64,000 bases of DNA from Skeletonema tropicum (GCA_037178625.1 CM074133.1:2542001-2606000); one strand, 5' to 3'; shown: positions 10,404-22,906, numbered from the stretch's first letter. Numbers and translations are program-made. Notes: generated by a model from the sequence alone, not told the origin.

Positions 10404-10837
10404 GTATCAATTTTCTTTAGCTTGGTGGACTTTTGTGTCGGCATTGAGTATCGTCACATCATAACCGATTTGACACAGGTAACGAAGGTATGTAAAGGTG
10501 ACGTCATCAACTCGAGAAGATCTTTGACCGTCCATATTCAAACATAGGAATTCAGTAAGGAGTCCTTTTGCACTTCACATTTTCTCGAGTGGTAGGCTGT
10601 GCTGGGTGAGCGAGAGGTTGAGGTTGAGGCAGGCCCTTGAACAGCCTTGAACCTTGAACTCAAACACTCTATCATTCACTTATTGAGTTACAAGTAAGTT
10701 ACGTGCATATGTATATAGCACCCGCCTGGTTGACCTCAGGCATAATGATGTAGGGATGTTTTCATTTCCCAGAAAATATTAGCACGAAGATAATAAATGG
10801 GTTGTTCTTGAGTGTAGAAGTAGGTAATATTCAGGCA
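10404..10837. other. Intergenic region upstream of reductase copy 1
   Basis: 434 bp between the retroelement and the reductase start. It contains a short GAGGTTGAGGTTGAGG repeat near 10615 and otherwise no recognisable gene or RNA. It is presumed to hold the promoter of copy 1, now directly beside the retroelement. Confidence 0.5.
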
Positions 10838-13610
10838 ATGCCGGCGCATTATGAACACAATCGAGTGGTTGAGGATGATCTTGGTGACTGTAGCCTCAGT
10901 TATGGAAGTAACGGTAACGGCGGCCATCATCGACAACACAGGTTGGTAATAGAGTTTGCGAAGGAGATGCAAGTGGCATCTCATAATAATCACAATCACA
11001 ATTATCGGAAGCAACAAAGGAAGACGAGGAAAACCCACGACAGAAGAAATGGTGGTAGTAGTAGCCTAGCTAATGACAATAGGAGGGTTCCGCCTCCGCC
11101 GCCACCGCCACGCAATAAAAAACATAATGGCAGCCATCGTTCTAATCGAAGCCATCATTCATTGGGGAGTCAAAGTACCCAAACTACATATCCGAGCAGC
11201 AGCACTGATAATGACAATGGTAGGCTGAGCAACAAGAGCAATGGTAGATCAAAGAATTCGCTGTGCTCTTCATCCAACCTCATAAACAACACCAATCATC
11301 ATCATCGTGTTAGCGGTCCAGATTTGGGTCATCATCATGATAATGGAAGTGTCAGTAGGGGCAGTAGCATCGGCAGTAACAGCTGCAGGCTCTTTGCAAG
11401 CGACGATGATCAGGACGGAAGCCGAAGAAGTTATGAAAATCGTTCATTTGACAGGAGTGATAACTTCGGAAGACATCAAAACTACAGTCACCAACAACGA
11501 CAACAACAGCAGCAGCAGCAGCAGCAGTGTTATCATTCTCACTCAAGTGGTGGAAGCAGAGCAGGAGTAGGATCGACGAGGTCAGCTGCATCAAATAGTA
11601 TCAGTATCAGTAGTCGAGATTGCTCCATCGATCATTCTTCTTTTCGCAATAGCAATATGCTCGTTCCAACGGGGTTTGTATTCGAGAGACGTTCCTCGAA
11701 GAGGCTCCTACCGACATTGCCATCCTCCGGAGCATTATCGTCATCCTCCATGTCCACTAGTAGTCAAGAAACATCATCTTACGATCATTACTTCCATCCA
11801 AACTCACAGAAATCGCCATCCGACATCATCATTGCCAATATGACGAGATACCCCCAATTACGTCTGAGGATACGTCTTTGGCACAAGCAAAAGATAGCCC
11901 CCTATTGGAAATTGACAGTAGCACAACTGTTTTGTGTCGTTTACATCTTAGTGCTAACATTTTCACCAATGCCAGTCGGGATGAAGGATCCAATAACGAA
12001 TGATATTATTGATGTGAATAGTGAAGAGAATACAAGGAATGGGCTCGTTTATTTGAATGATACAGGACGTGCGGTTGTTGCAATGGGTGGATGGCAAAAG
12101 TTTTGTCTTGCCATGTCAAGAATGTCAGCCTTCTCCATGTACCCGATGCTGGTGTCAGTCTTTTTGACCAAGATGAAGGCGTTACAAATCTTTCTCTCCA
12201 ACACACCACTTAGTATGTACTTTGGTGTAATTAAGGAAGGACACGATCATCACGTGCATGCCGGGAAGTATATTGCCTTCGATGTATGGATACATACAAT
12301 CTTTCATTGTCTAAGATGGTTGTCTCAAGGCAACATCAACTTGCTTTGGCAGACGAGAGTGGGGATTACTGGCATCGTCACATTGATTGTCACGCCTCTT
12401 ATTGCATTCCCCATGCTGTATTACAAGAGGAAGCTGACCTATGAGGTACGCAAGGCGCTGCATTATCTATTTTACGTCTTTGCCATTGCGATGTGCTTTC
12501 ATGTCCCACCCAGCGCTATACCCAACGGTGGATTTCTCGCACCAATATTAGGATCGTGTATAGTCCTGTATGCACTCGACGCGACCTACGTCTATATATA
12601 TTTGTCGGAAAAGGTTGAGACGACATCCTTTCACGTGCTATCGTCAGGAGTGCGAATATCTATGCCAGTTAGCGACCGATTCCAGAAGCAGAAGCAACGA
12701 TCTGGATTCGCGTACATTTGTATTCCCTGGATAAATGACAAGCAGTGGCACCCGTTCAGTCTTTTCGAGGACCCATCTGACCCAAGTACGCAACAAATGT
12801 TCCTCATGAAGACTGGAGACTGGACAAATGCCGTGCATGCATCCCTGTCGAGAGATACTACAAGACCATGTTGGATAAAAGGACCATTCCCGTCACCCTA
12901 TTCACATGCATCAATGTATGATAATCAGATACTGGTGGCGTCTGGGATTGGGATCACGCCAGCTTTGGCAGCTATCAATGCTTTCAAGTGCAGCAGACTC
13001 ATCAATCTAATTTGGGCTGTTCGCGATCCAGAAATGCTCGAGTGAGTAATAATGCTCTTGTGAATGTGATTATGTTGCGTCAATTTAACGTGTGTCACCC
13101 TAATTCAAATTTGTCTTTGTTATTTTACCAAAAATCGAACTGTACTTATAGGTTCTTCCTCGACCACATGTATCTGGAACACGGTGGTTGGAATCTAATA
13201 TTTTACACTGGCAAGAAACAGCTGACCTTGGATGCTGAAGAATGGTCTAACAATCATTCAAGCAACTGCAGGATCGTGAAGGGAAGGCCGCAATTATCCT
13301 ATCTTATACCTAACATCATTTTTGGCAACGAATACGAAGATGAGACTTTCAGCCTTTGGGAGCAAAGCGAGGAACAAAACATAGGCGTAAAAGGTCTCCA
13401 TGATGACATAATGAAAACGTGGGGCATGATGTATTGTGGAGGAAGGTATGTCTTCTTCGTCTAGAATATTACATTTTTGAAATGTCAGATCTGCCGTCTC
13501 ATTGTCGTCTTTCACTTTCAACATATTTCAGCAATGAGGTCATTTCAGCATTAAGAGGAATTTCTATTGATTACAACATTGATTTGCACATTGACTCTTT
13601 TGCGTGGTAG
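10838..13610 (+). CDS. Ferric reductase / NADPH oxidase-like flavocytochrome, copy 1
   Basis: Exons 10838-13041, 13152-13445 and 13532-13610 join in consistent phases into about 858 residues. The first ~350 residues are low-complexity (Ser, Asn, His, a poly-Gln tract, a Pro run) and probably cytosolic. A membrane domain follows with several hydrophobic helices and paired heme-ligand histidines (VWIHTIFHCLRW and ALHYLFY...MCFHVP). Then come an FAD-binding HPFSLF motif, the NADPH-binding GIGITPALAAI, and a C-terminal MMYCGG...DSFAW reached only after splicing. This is the FRE/NOX architecture: electrons pass from NADPH via FAD and two hemes across a membrane, reducing ferric iron or oxygen. The sequence does not say which. 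No EF-hand is visible. The start at ATG 10838 is the first ATG in frame. A second copy lies downstream. Confidence 0.88.
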
Positions 13611-13985
13611 GCGACCACATGTCTGAGATTCAAATCTCTCTTCCAGCTCCAGGCTTGGGCTCAATCCTTTCGGCACCCGAAAAAACCATATGTGATACCT
13701 CAGCAGGAGATTACTGTCGTAGATATCTAATCTGGTTAACTTTGTATTATTATTTATTGTCTTGCACCCTGCATACAAAGCAGTGCTGAGAGTATGCTAT
13801 AGTCTTTCTCATACTCAAGAGAGGTATGGTATCGCGTATCATTGACACAAGAAGTACAATATGTATGACGCCATATAATCGACACCTAGGAGAAGAAGGA
13901 AGAGGGAGAGGGGGGAGCTCAAGAAGATCTTCCCTACCTGCGTAGGAATTAATACATATTTCCCATTTTAGTTTTTGCTTCGATC
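11043..13985 (+). repeat. Segmental duplication, unit 1
   Basis: Starts in codons for RRNGG of the reductase N-terminus and runs through the whole remaining gene and about 375 bp of 3' flank to TTCCCATTTTAG. It is paralogous to 15799-18665. The breakpoint lies inside a coding exon. Confidence 0.85.
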
Positions 13986-14277
13986 GATGTGGGAACAACT
14001 TTTATGACTTCTAATCATGCAAACTCTTTGCTGTACTTTTGCTAATCATAAGTGAAGTCATAGACACCACTGAGCCACTAGACGTAGTGGCTCAGTGGAC
14101 GACTTCGCTTATGATTAGCAGTATTGATCGCTTTATGCGATAGTAGCTTATTTGGTGTGACTGCGACTGTAGACAAAAGTACCGCATGCAGTCTGAGATA
14201 ATGCTGCCTGATTGTCGTAAACGTGGATTACAAAGATATTAGCATGATAATATGTCTGATGGTCTCAAAATTGAAAA
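13611..14277. other. Spacer between duplicated units
   Basis: 667 bp. The first ~375 bp is duplicated at 18295-18660. From about 13986 the sequence is unique and includes the hairpin element at 14040-14120. No gene or RNA is recognised. It ends at the start of the kinase-like gene. Confidence 0.5.
14040..14120. repeat. 81-bp fold-back mini-element (hairpin A)
   Basis: Terminal inverted repeats TGCTAATCATAAG / CTTATGATTAGCA, plus an inner inverted repeat CCACTGAGCCACTA / TAGTGGCTCAGTGG around a GACG loop, make nearly the whole element one hairpin. It lies about 55 bp beyond the end of duplication unit 1. A related hairpin occurs at 25956-26022. No clear target duplication: GTACT on the left, GTATT on the right. 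Confidence 0.75.
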
Positions 14278-16693
14278 ATGTCGAGTAAACAATCGTGCGA
14301 CGATGACTCCGACAAATCCGATTCGCTCATCTGCGGATTTGGTCCACGGCGGGGACATGGAGAATCAGAATCCATCGATGACTCCACCACTGTAGGTGCG
14401 TCTTCCGGAGATGCTGATGTAAATAAGCTGCAGCTTGGTGGTGATAAATCGTCTCAGGAATGGTCACGTGCAGCTGCAGATACAATAGGGGCCACAACAA
14501 CAAACAATTATGTCAGCGTACAGAGCGAGCGTGATGAAGCGGAAATTCGGATTCAACACATGCCGCTCTCTGTCTCTGTCCCTACCAAGACAGGTGATTC
14601 ATCACCGCTTCCTCGTAGAGAAAGCAACAGAAGTGTTGGATCTGAAGGTGGCTTGAGCATGGTATCGGAAGATACTATTGTGGTAATGACTAACTTGCTG
14701 GAAAATTCTGGCGGTGGAATGAGTGACGAAGATGCGAATGTAATCATTGGACGGATCTACAAAAAGAGATTGTCGGAAAAGGATGATGAAATACCATTTG
14801 GACTAGAAATCAATACACTAGAAATCAATACATCGTCGATGATATCTCCTCCTCTCAGGCATCGCAGTGTTGGAGACATGGGGGGGGCAACGACTCTCGA
14901 TAAATCGTTGGATGCAAGCCGAAGTCGAGCTAGCGATGGAGTATTGGCAGCCGGGAGCAAGGTAGAAGAGAGACAACCGACGTCCTCTCCCTCGGTTACA
15001 CAACAACATCTAAATTCTGCAGTAAGTGCTCATCAAAATATACTGGGCAAATCACTTCCGAAGTCGCCACAGAATGCAGAACAGGCTATCACCTTGCCTA
15101 GAAAGGACGATACCGGAAATAATATGTCACCGCAACCTCCCAGCAATCAAACAAACAATGAGCCCATAAAATCTTACACATCTGGTTTTTCAGCAGGAGA
15201 GGAGCCAATGCAGTCAAGGCGTCCATCTAGTGGAATGGAACTATGCCTCGATGTAATAGAAGAGAATGAAATTGATGAATCTACTGCCGCTAATTCTATA
15301 CTGAAAAGTTCACAGACATCCAAAACTTCTCCCAAGCAGACGTCTCAATCGGCAGCAGTAGCTTTCGAGGATATAATTGAAGACAAATTTCCAATGCCTA
15401 CTTCTGAACCTCTTGGGGAGCATGCAAAGTCCATGGAGGTACAATTGGAAATGGTTGATAAACCCAAGAGAAGCATGCGTGAGTGTGAAGTAATTATGTC
15501 TGGTATTTTATACATGCTGCATACGGAATACATACTTTATCGGCTAATTTATCTCTCTGCATTCATTAATTTCATGCTTGACAGCCGCGAAAACAAAATC
15601 GAAAAGGACGCTCGAAAAGGAGCAGTGTAAGGGTCGTCTTGCAATCGTTAGTCGAGATACGGATACTCAATATGTGAAAAGGGTAGTTGAAAAATCTGAC
15701 GAGGAAAAAAGAATGATTCGTGACGCAATTGCAACAAACGTCTTACTCAAAGCCTGCTCCGAGGAGGAGCTGGAAGAATTAGTTGAAGTGATCGCTCGAA
15801 GAAATGGTGGTGGTATCAACCTAGCTAATGACAATAGGAGGGTTCCGCCTCCACCGACACCGCCACGCAATAAAAATCATAATGGCAGACATCATTCTAA
15901 TCGAAGCCATCATTCATTGGGAAGTCAAAGTACTCAAACCACATATACGAGCAGCAGCACTGATAATGACAATGGTAGGCTGAGCAACAAGAGCAATGGT
16001 AGATCACAGATTTCTCTGTGCTCTTCATCCAACATCAAGAACAACACCAATCATCATCGTCTTAGCGGTCCAGATTTGGGTCATCATCGTGCCAGTTTCA
16101 GTAGGAGCAGAAACAGCTGCAAGCTCTTTGCAAGCGACGATGATCAGGACGGACACCGAAGAAGTTATGAAAATCGTTCATTTGACAGGAGTGATGACTT
16201 CGGAAGACAACAAAACTACAGTCACCACCAACGACAACAACAGCAGCAGCAGCAGTGTTATCATTCTCACTCGAGTGGTGGAAGCAGAGCGTCAGCTGCA
16301 TCAAATAGTAATAGTAGTCGAGATTGCTCCATCGATTATTCTCACAATAGCAAAATGCTCGTTCCAACGGGGCTTGTATTCGAGAGACGTTTCACAAAGA
16401 GGCTCCTACCGACATTGCCATCCTCCGGAGCATTATCATGGAGGATGACTAGTAGTCAAGAATCGTCATCTTACGATCATTACCTCCAACAAAACTCACA
16501 GAAATCGCCATCCGACATCATCATTGCCAATATGACGAGATACCCCAAATACGTCGAAGATCCTTCTTTGGCACAAGCAAAAGATAGCCCCCTATTGGAA
16601 ATTGACAGTAGCACAACTGTTTTGTGTCGTTTACATCTTAGTGCTAACATTTTCACCAATGCCAGTCGGGATGAAGGATCCAATAACGAATGA
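14278..16693 (+). CDS. Chimeric ORF: cNMP-kinase-like N-terminus fused to reductase leader
   Basis: Exons 14278-15478 and 15585-16693 join across a 106-nt GTGAGT...ACAG intron in phase 1, predicting about 769 residues. Residues 1-400 are disordered and Ser-rich. After the intron comes a helical stretch reading KSDEEKRMIRDAIATN, then LLKACSEEELEELVEVI, typical of the segment just before the first cyclic-nucleotide-binding domain in PKG/PKA-regulatory-like proteins. At about 15799 the sequence abruptly becomes the second copy of the reductase low-complexity leader, so no cNMP domain or kinase follows. The frame then shifts relative to the reductase and stops at 16693. Most likely this is the remains of a kinase gene broken by the duplication. 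Expression as a fused protein cannot be excluded. Confidence 0.55.
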
Positions 16694-18665
16694 TATTATC
16701 GATGTGAATAGTGAAGAGAATACAAGGAATGGGCTCGTTTATTTGAATGATACAGGACGTGCGGTTGTTGCAATGGGTGGATGGCAAAAGTTTTGTCTTG
16801 CCATGTCAAGAATGTCAGCCTTCTCCATGTACCCGATGCTGGTGTCAGTCTTTTTGACCAAGATGAAGGCGTCACAAATCTTTCTCTCCAACACACCACT
16901 TAGTATGTACTTTGGTGTAATTAAGGAAGGACACGATCATCACGTGCATGCCGGGAAGTATATTGCCTTCGATGTATGGATACATACAATCTTTCATTGT
17001 CTAAGATGGTTGTCTCAAGGCAACATCAACTTGCTTTGGCAGACGAGAGTGGGGATTACTGGCATCGTCACATTGATTGTCACGCCTCTTATTGCATTCC
17101 CTATGCTGTATTACAAGAGGAAGCTGACCTATGAGGTACGCAAGGCACTGCATTATCTATTTTACGTCTTTGCCATTGCGATGTGCTTTCATGTCCCACC
17201 CAGCGCTATACCCAACGGTGGATTTCTCGCACCAATATTAGGATCGTGTATAGTCCTGTATGCACTCGACGCGACCTACGTCTATATATATTTGTCGGAA
17301 AAAGTTGAAACGACATCCTTTCACGTGCTATCGTCGGGAGTGCGAATATCTATGCCAGTTAGCAACCGATTCCAGAAGCAGAAGCAACGATCTGGATTCG
17401 CGTACATTTGTATTCCCTGGATAAATGACAAGCAGTGGCACCCGTTCAGTCTTTTCGAGGACCCATCTGACCCAAGTACGCAACAAATGTTCCTCATGAA
17501 GACTGGAGACTGGACAAATGCCGTGCATGCATCCCTGTCGAGAGATACTACAAGACCATGTTGGATAAAAGGACCATTCCCGTCACCCTATTCACATGCA
17601 TCAATGTATGATAATCAGATACTGGTGGCGTCTGGGATTGGGATCACGCCAGCTTTGGCAGCTATCAATGCTTTCAAGTGCAGCAGACTCATCAATCTAA
17701 TTTGGGCTGTTCGCGATCCAGAAATGCTCGAGTAAGATACTCTTGTGATTATGATTATGTGCATCTATTCAACGTGTGTCACCCTAATTCAAATTTGCCT
17801 TTGTTATTTTACCAAAAATCGAACTGTACTTATAGGTTCTTCCTCGACCACATGTATCTGGAACACGGTGGTTGGAATCTAATATTTTACACTGGCAAGA
17901 AACAGCTGACCTTGGATGCTGAAGAATGGTCTAATAATCATTCAAGCAACTGCAGGATCGTGAAGGGAAGGCCGCAATTATCCTATCTTATACCTAACAT
18001 CATTTTTGGTAACGAATACGAAGATGAGACTTTCAGCCTTTGGGATCAAAGCGAGGAACAAAACAAAGGCGTAAAAGGTCTCCATGACGATATAATGAAA
18101 ACGTGGGGCATGATGTATTGTGGAGGAAGGTATGTCTTCTTCGTCTAGACTATTACATTTTTGAAATGTCAGATCTGCCATCTAATCGTCGTCTTTCACT
18201 TTCAACACATTTCAGCGATGAGGTCATTTCAGCATTGAGAGGAATTTCTTTTGATTACAACATTGATTTGCACATTGACTCTTTTGCCTGGTAGGCGACC
18301 AGAATGTCTGAGATTCAAATCTCTCTTCTCTCCAGGCTTGGGCTCAATCCTTTCGGCAACTCAAAAGACCATACGTGATCCCTAAGCAGGTCCAGATTAT
18401 TGTCGTAGATATCTAATCTGATTAACTATGTATTTACTTACTGTCTTACGCCCTGCATACACAAGCAGTGCTGAGAGTATGCTATAGTCTTTCTCATACT
18501 CAAGAGAGGTATGGTATCGCGTATCATTGACACAAGAAGTACAATATGTATGACGCCATATAATCAGACACCTTAGGAGAAGAAGGAAGAGGGGGGAGCT
18601 AGAATCAAGAAGATCTTCCCTACCTGCGTAGGAATTAATACATATTTCCCATTTTAGATTTTGCC
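15799..18665 (+). repeat. Segmental duplication, unit 2
   Basis: Paralogue of 11043-13985. The leader portion (15799-16560) differs by many substitutions and indels, whereas 16602-17731 encodes a protein differing from copy 1 at only two residues in about 377. The 3' flank is again more diverged. It ends at TTCCCATTTTAG, after which sequences differ. Confidence 0.85.
16535..18294 (+). pseudogene. Ferric reductase / NADPH oxidase-like copy 2, frameshifted from its leader
   Basis: The catalytic core is conserved: exon up to 17731, then 17836-18129 and 18216-18294, with the same splice sites, paired histidines, HPFSLF, GIGITPALAAI and DSFAW end. Compared with copy 1, the sequence at 16540-16560 is 2 nt shorter, so the low-complexity leader is in a different frame. 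In the reductase frame a TGA lies near 16533 and no ATG precedes the first membrane helix. A full-length protein therefore cannot be made by ordinary translation. Near-identity of the core suggests recent duplication or gene conversion, so loss may be recent. A shorter protein from an internal Met within the membrane domain is possible but would lack helix 1. Confidence 0.75.
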
Positions 18666-18747
18666 ACCTCATCAACTCTTTGCTGTTGCCTCCCACGGGC
18701 TGGCGCGACTACTCATACATGGCTGGCCACAAATCTCCACACTGCAA
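18295..18747. other. Intergenic, mostly duplicated flank
   Basis: 453 bp. The part to about 18660 repeats the 3' flank of reductase copy 1. The remaining ~85 bp is unique and must contain the promoter/5' UTR of the Rossmann gene. Nothing else is recognised. Confidence 0.5.
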
Positions 18748-19566
18748 ATGATGAACTCCTTCATACGTATCACAGCGCTGCTACTGACCTCACTGAATGC
18801 AGCCAACGGCTTTCACATTGTCTTGGCCGGTGGCACGGGTAAGGTAGGAAGAGAGCTCTCATCTAAGCTCGTTGAAGATGGACATGACGTGACAATCCTT
18901 TGCCGGAACGCCTTCCTTGCCGCTGCTCCCTCTAAAGTCTCGTCTGACTTTGGTTGGCTTGGGAAATCCTTCCTTGAAAAGTATCCAGGTATCAAATTAA
19001 GAGATTGGGATGGAGGTGAGGAATGATTCTTTGGTACATTCATGATTAACTTTTAACTGCATCATGAAGTCTGATCCTTGAAAAAATTACAAACTATCAA
19101 TTATTGTAACAGGTGATTTGCTGGATATAGTTGGTCAAGACTGGGTTGGATGGCAAGACGATACGTTGTCAAAGGCAGACTGTGTCGTGAATCTTTGTGG
19201 TGGATTTACTCAACAGCGTGAAATGGTCACTGAGAGGATAGTTAGAGAAAGTTTGAGGGTCAATCCTACAGCGTTGCAGATCACTGTAGCACCGAAAGAT
19301 GAAGAGTGAGTGAACAGATTTTATGTCGATATGTTATTTGTTATTCTTCACACTGTTTCTAATGACAAAAAACATGTAATGAATGGTTGGGCAGATTGAG
19401 AATGATTAGTAACGTGGCAGTGGATTCGAAAATGAAACGTTTGAAGCTCTGTGAGGATATGGTCAGTCAAAATTGTATCAACTATGAAAATATGAGGTTG
19501 CAAGCGAATAGATTAGAGGAGGAGTGCGAAAACATCAAACAAGTGATCTATGCCAAGCTGGGCTGA
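18748..19566 (+). CDS. Short NAD(P)-binding Rossmann (epimerase-like) protein
   Basis: Exons 18748-19015, 19113-19305 and 19395-19566, all GT-AG and phase-consistent, give about 210 residues. The N-terminus is signal-like (FIRITALLLTSLNAANG, then Phe), followed at once by VLAGGTGKVGRELSSKL, the GxxGxxG dinucleotide-binding loop of extended SDRs. Further motifs (ADCVVNLCGG, ERIVRESLRVNP) resemble the YfcH/TIGR01777 type. The protein stops after a helical, coiled-coil-like end and lacks the second half of the enzyme, including the YxxxK region. It may be a binding-only or degenerate family member. The Phe after the predicted cleavage site resembles a diatom plastid leader, but there is no room for a transit peptide. 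Confidence 0.75.
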
Positions 19567-19615
19567 GGATTAAAGGGACAGCATAACAGTGACTCCTTAC
19601 TTAAAAATCAAAACA

Positions 19616-22600
19616 TTACTTTTTTCCCAACTTCGCCTTCAGCCGCGCAAGCTTTTCTTCTTTTTCCTTGGCCAAAGCCTCCAAACGTGCAGCTCTCATT
19701 TGCTCTTCCTTTGCAGCTTGCTCCTCAAGTTTTGTCAGAATCTTGTCCTTGTAATCATCAAATCCTGCCACCCATTTCTTCGCATCTTGGTCTTCCACAA
19801 CCCACAGTTCACAGTCACATTCATCAATAAGACGCTGGTCGTGTGTAACACAAACAATTCCACCATTGAATTCATTGATAGCTTTGATTAGGGCGTCAAT
19901 CGTCTCAATGTCGAGGTTGTTCGTGGGCTCGTCAAGAAGAAGAATGTGGGGCATCTGTAAACTCAAGTCCACAAACACCACACGTGCCTTCTGCCCTCCA
20001 CTCAAGTCTCTCATTGTCACTTCATGGGCGTGCCCTTCCAATCCATATTTACCCAAACGGTTACGAATAGATTGATAGTCTTCGTCTTGATAACGATCTC
20101 TCAGGTGCTCTACTGGGGTCTTGTGCATCGGAAGTCTATCCACAAAGTGCTGGTTGTAAATTCCCATACGCAAACGAGGATTCCTCTTGACTTCCCCTGT
20201 CACTGGATTGATCTCTCCGGTAAGAAGCTTCAACAACGTAGACTTTCCCGCACCGTTTGGTCCCACCACGCAAATTCTAGAATCCATATCAATACCAAAG
20301 TCAATGCGTTTGAAGATTACGGGATGTTTCTCTGAGTATCTAAAGGCTACCTGGTTCACCTCCATCACTGGACGTGAAAGCTCAGCAACATCTGGGAAGT
20401 TGATTTGCACAGTGTACTCCCTGGGCCTTTTGATCAATTCTTTTGCGGTGGCTGATTCCTGACCAGATGCAATAGCTTCCTTTTGTTTCTTGGCAGTACG
20501 TGCACCCGGCTCACGCTTATTCTTTTTGACAGTCTCCGTAGCCTTTGCTTTAGATTGTCCCTGACGTTTGAGTTCACGTAAACGCTTCTCTTGCTTCTCC
20601 CAATCCTTCTGTTGTTGTTTGAGTTTTGTTGCCTCGGCCTTTTTGAACGAGTCGTAGTTACCCCTATATGACGCCAACTTCAGATCTTCAATGTGGAGAA
20701 TTTCATCACAAACACTGTTGAGGAAGTCTTGATCGTGCGAAACAATAAGGAGAGTCTTTTTCCAGCCGAGGAGGTAATTATCAAGCCAAATGACAGCATC
20801 CAAGTCCAAATGGTTTGTCGCTGAGAATAGGAGAGTTTGGTTGTTAGTGTCGAATCATCAGAATCTTGGGCTGTAGCAACAACAACAGCAGAGCAGTAAT
20901 TTTACTTACGTTCGTCAAGCATTAACAATGTCGGCTCAATGAAGAGGGCACGAGCCAGACTGATTCTCATTCTCCAACCTCCTGAAAACATTTTTGTAGG
21001 CTTGGTCTGCATCTCACCGTCAAAACCAAGACCAAACAGAATTCGCCTAGCTTTGGCCTCGGCAGCCGATGCACCAATCGTGTTCAACTCATCCAACACT
21101 TCCTGAAGCCTGTTAAATTTCTTTGGATCTTCATCTCCCTCATCAATCGCTGCAGAGAGAGCTTTCTCTTCCTCCAAAAGATTCCAGCGGACTTTATCAG
21201 CCTTCAACACTGCATCCACGGCAGGTGTGTTATCTGCCTGGACTTCTTGCTCTACGTACAAAAAGTCAACACGAGGTGGGAGAATCAAATCTTTTGAAGC
21301 AATCATCTTCAACAGGGTACTCTTTCCTTTACCGTTTGGACCAACAAGTCCGTACCTCCTTCCGTGTGAAATATTGAACTGAGCATCCTTAAAGAGAACC
21401 TTCCCTGCGGCACTGATTGTAAAACTGGGAATATTGATATCCAAGCTATTTTGCCACTGCGGGTCATTTTCGTTAACTGCTGTTTGAGAGCATGCAAATT
21501 GAGCACCTTCTGCAGATGCTTTGGCGGCCTGCTTTTCAAATTCGGCTGCACGAGCTGCTGCTTCCCTCGCTTTAATGAGCTTTTTCCTTTCTTTGTTGCT
21601 GAGCTTCTTTCCATCGGGTCCGTAAACGAGCTGGTAGGAGCACAAAAGCCATGTTGAGAGGGGTTAGATAACACAAAGGACGTTGAAGAGTTTCATCGAA
21701 GTCATGAAAGTATACTTACGCTCAAATCAGGTCCGTCATTTTTCTTCTTTTTATCTGCATCCTTCAATGCCGCACTAGTGTCTGTCCATGCGTGATCATC
21801 TGGTGCTCCATACATAACGACATCTTCATCTTCAGCGGCATCGTCGCCCTTTTCTTTCGAGTCACCGCCATCTTCTCCCTTCAATTTGGCAAGTTGTTTC
21901 GCCTCCTTACGAGCCTTCTTCGCTTCCTTTTCCGCTTTCCTTGCTGCCTTTTCGGCTTTCTTCTTTGCCTTTTCCTTTGCTTCTTCGTCCATCTCCTCCT
22001 CGTCTTCTCCAGCATTCTTTTCGTCATCATCGCCTAGTTCAGCCTTTGCTGCTTCTAATTTTTTCTCCAGCTTGGACTTTTTCTTCTCCTGACATAATCA
22101 TAAAAGACACATTTTGGTTCAGATGTTGCTATAATATACACTCGAAGCCAAAATTTGCCCCAAAGCAGAGCAACTCCTAACACATCACTTACCTTCTTCT
22201 CTTTCTTTTTATCTTTCTTCTTCTTCTTCTTCTTCTTGCCATCATCACTATCATCATCATTAATATCCAAGGCATTCATCTCTTCAACCACCTTTTCCTC
22301 CTCTTCCTCTTCTTTCTCAGATTCCTCTTCACTCTCAGAAAATGCAAATGCGTTCTGATTTTTCTTCTTATTCTTACCACCTCTCTTCACTGGCTGGGGG
22401 ATTTCCTCCTCCTCCTCCTCTTCCTCCTCAGATTCACTATCGGGAAGTGCAAACGCATTCTGGTTCTTCTTTTTGTTGTTCTTGTTCTTATTCTTACCCT
22501 TCTTCACGGGTTGGGGAATTTCTACCTCTTCTTCCTCCTCCTCCTCCTCAGAACTATCACCACCAAAGGCAGCCGCACGAGCTCTCGCCTCCGCTTCCTC

Positions 22601-22906
22601 CTTTTCTTTCTGCCTCTTCAACTGCTTTTTTGTGAGCTTTTTCGTTGGTGCCGCAGGAGCGTCATCTTCATCACTATCACTGCCATAATCATTCTTGGCT
22701 AGGGGAATCAAATGGTCCAAATCATCGTCATCATCTTGATTTTGTGCCTGTTTTCCTTTTCCTTTGAGCTTTTGTGCGCGCTTTTGTTTGCGGCTCAAAC
22801 CAGCCGTGTTATCTTCTGCTGGGGGAGCAGGGGGTGCTCCGCCACCGACAGAGTCATCAGAGTCGTCTCCCCGACGCTTGCCCTTCTTTCCTTTTCCTCT
22901 TGCCAT
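19616..22906 (-). CDS. ABCF-family ATPase (ABCF1/GCN20-like), four exons
   Basis: Exons 22906-22193, 22088-21720, 21630-20910 and 20820-19616 join in phase to about 1,002 residues. The N-terminal ~360 residues are highly charged (Lys runs, acidic SESEEEEE blocks), as in ABCF1/ABC50, and suit ribosome or eIF2 association. Nucleotide-binding domain 1 has Walker A GPNGKGKST near residue 460, signature FSGGWRMR and Walker B LLMLDEPTNHLD, which is completed only by splicing. Domain 2 has GPNGAGKST near 790, LSGGQKAR and LLLDEPTNNLD. There are no membrane segments, as expected for soluble ABCF translation factors. The charged linker between the domains is the ABCF feature. Its stop lies about 50 bp from the stop of the convergent Rossmann gene. 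Confidence 0.93.

Noticed and set aside
16540..16700. Programmed ribosomal frameshift in reductase copy 2
   Set aside because: Copy 1 has a plain continuous frame here and no slippery site plus structure is evident; a simple indel is the simpler reading.
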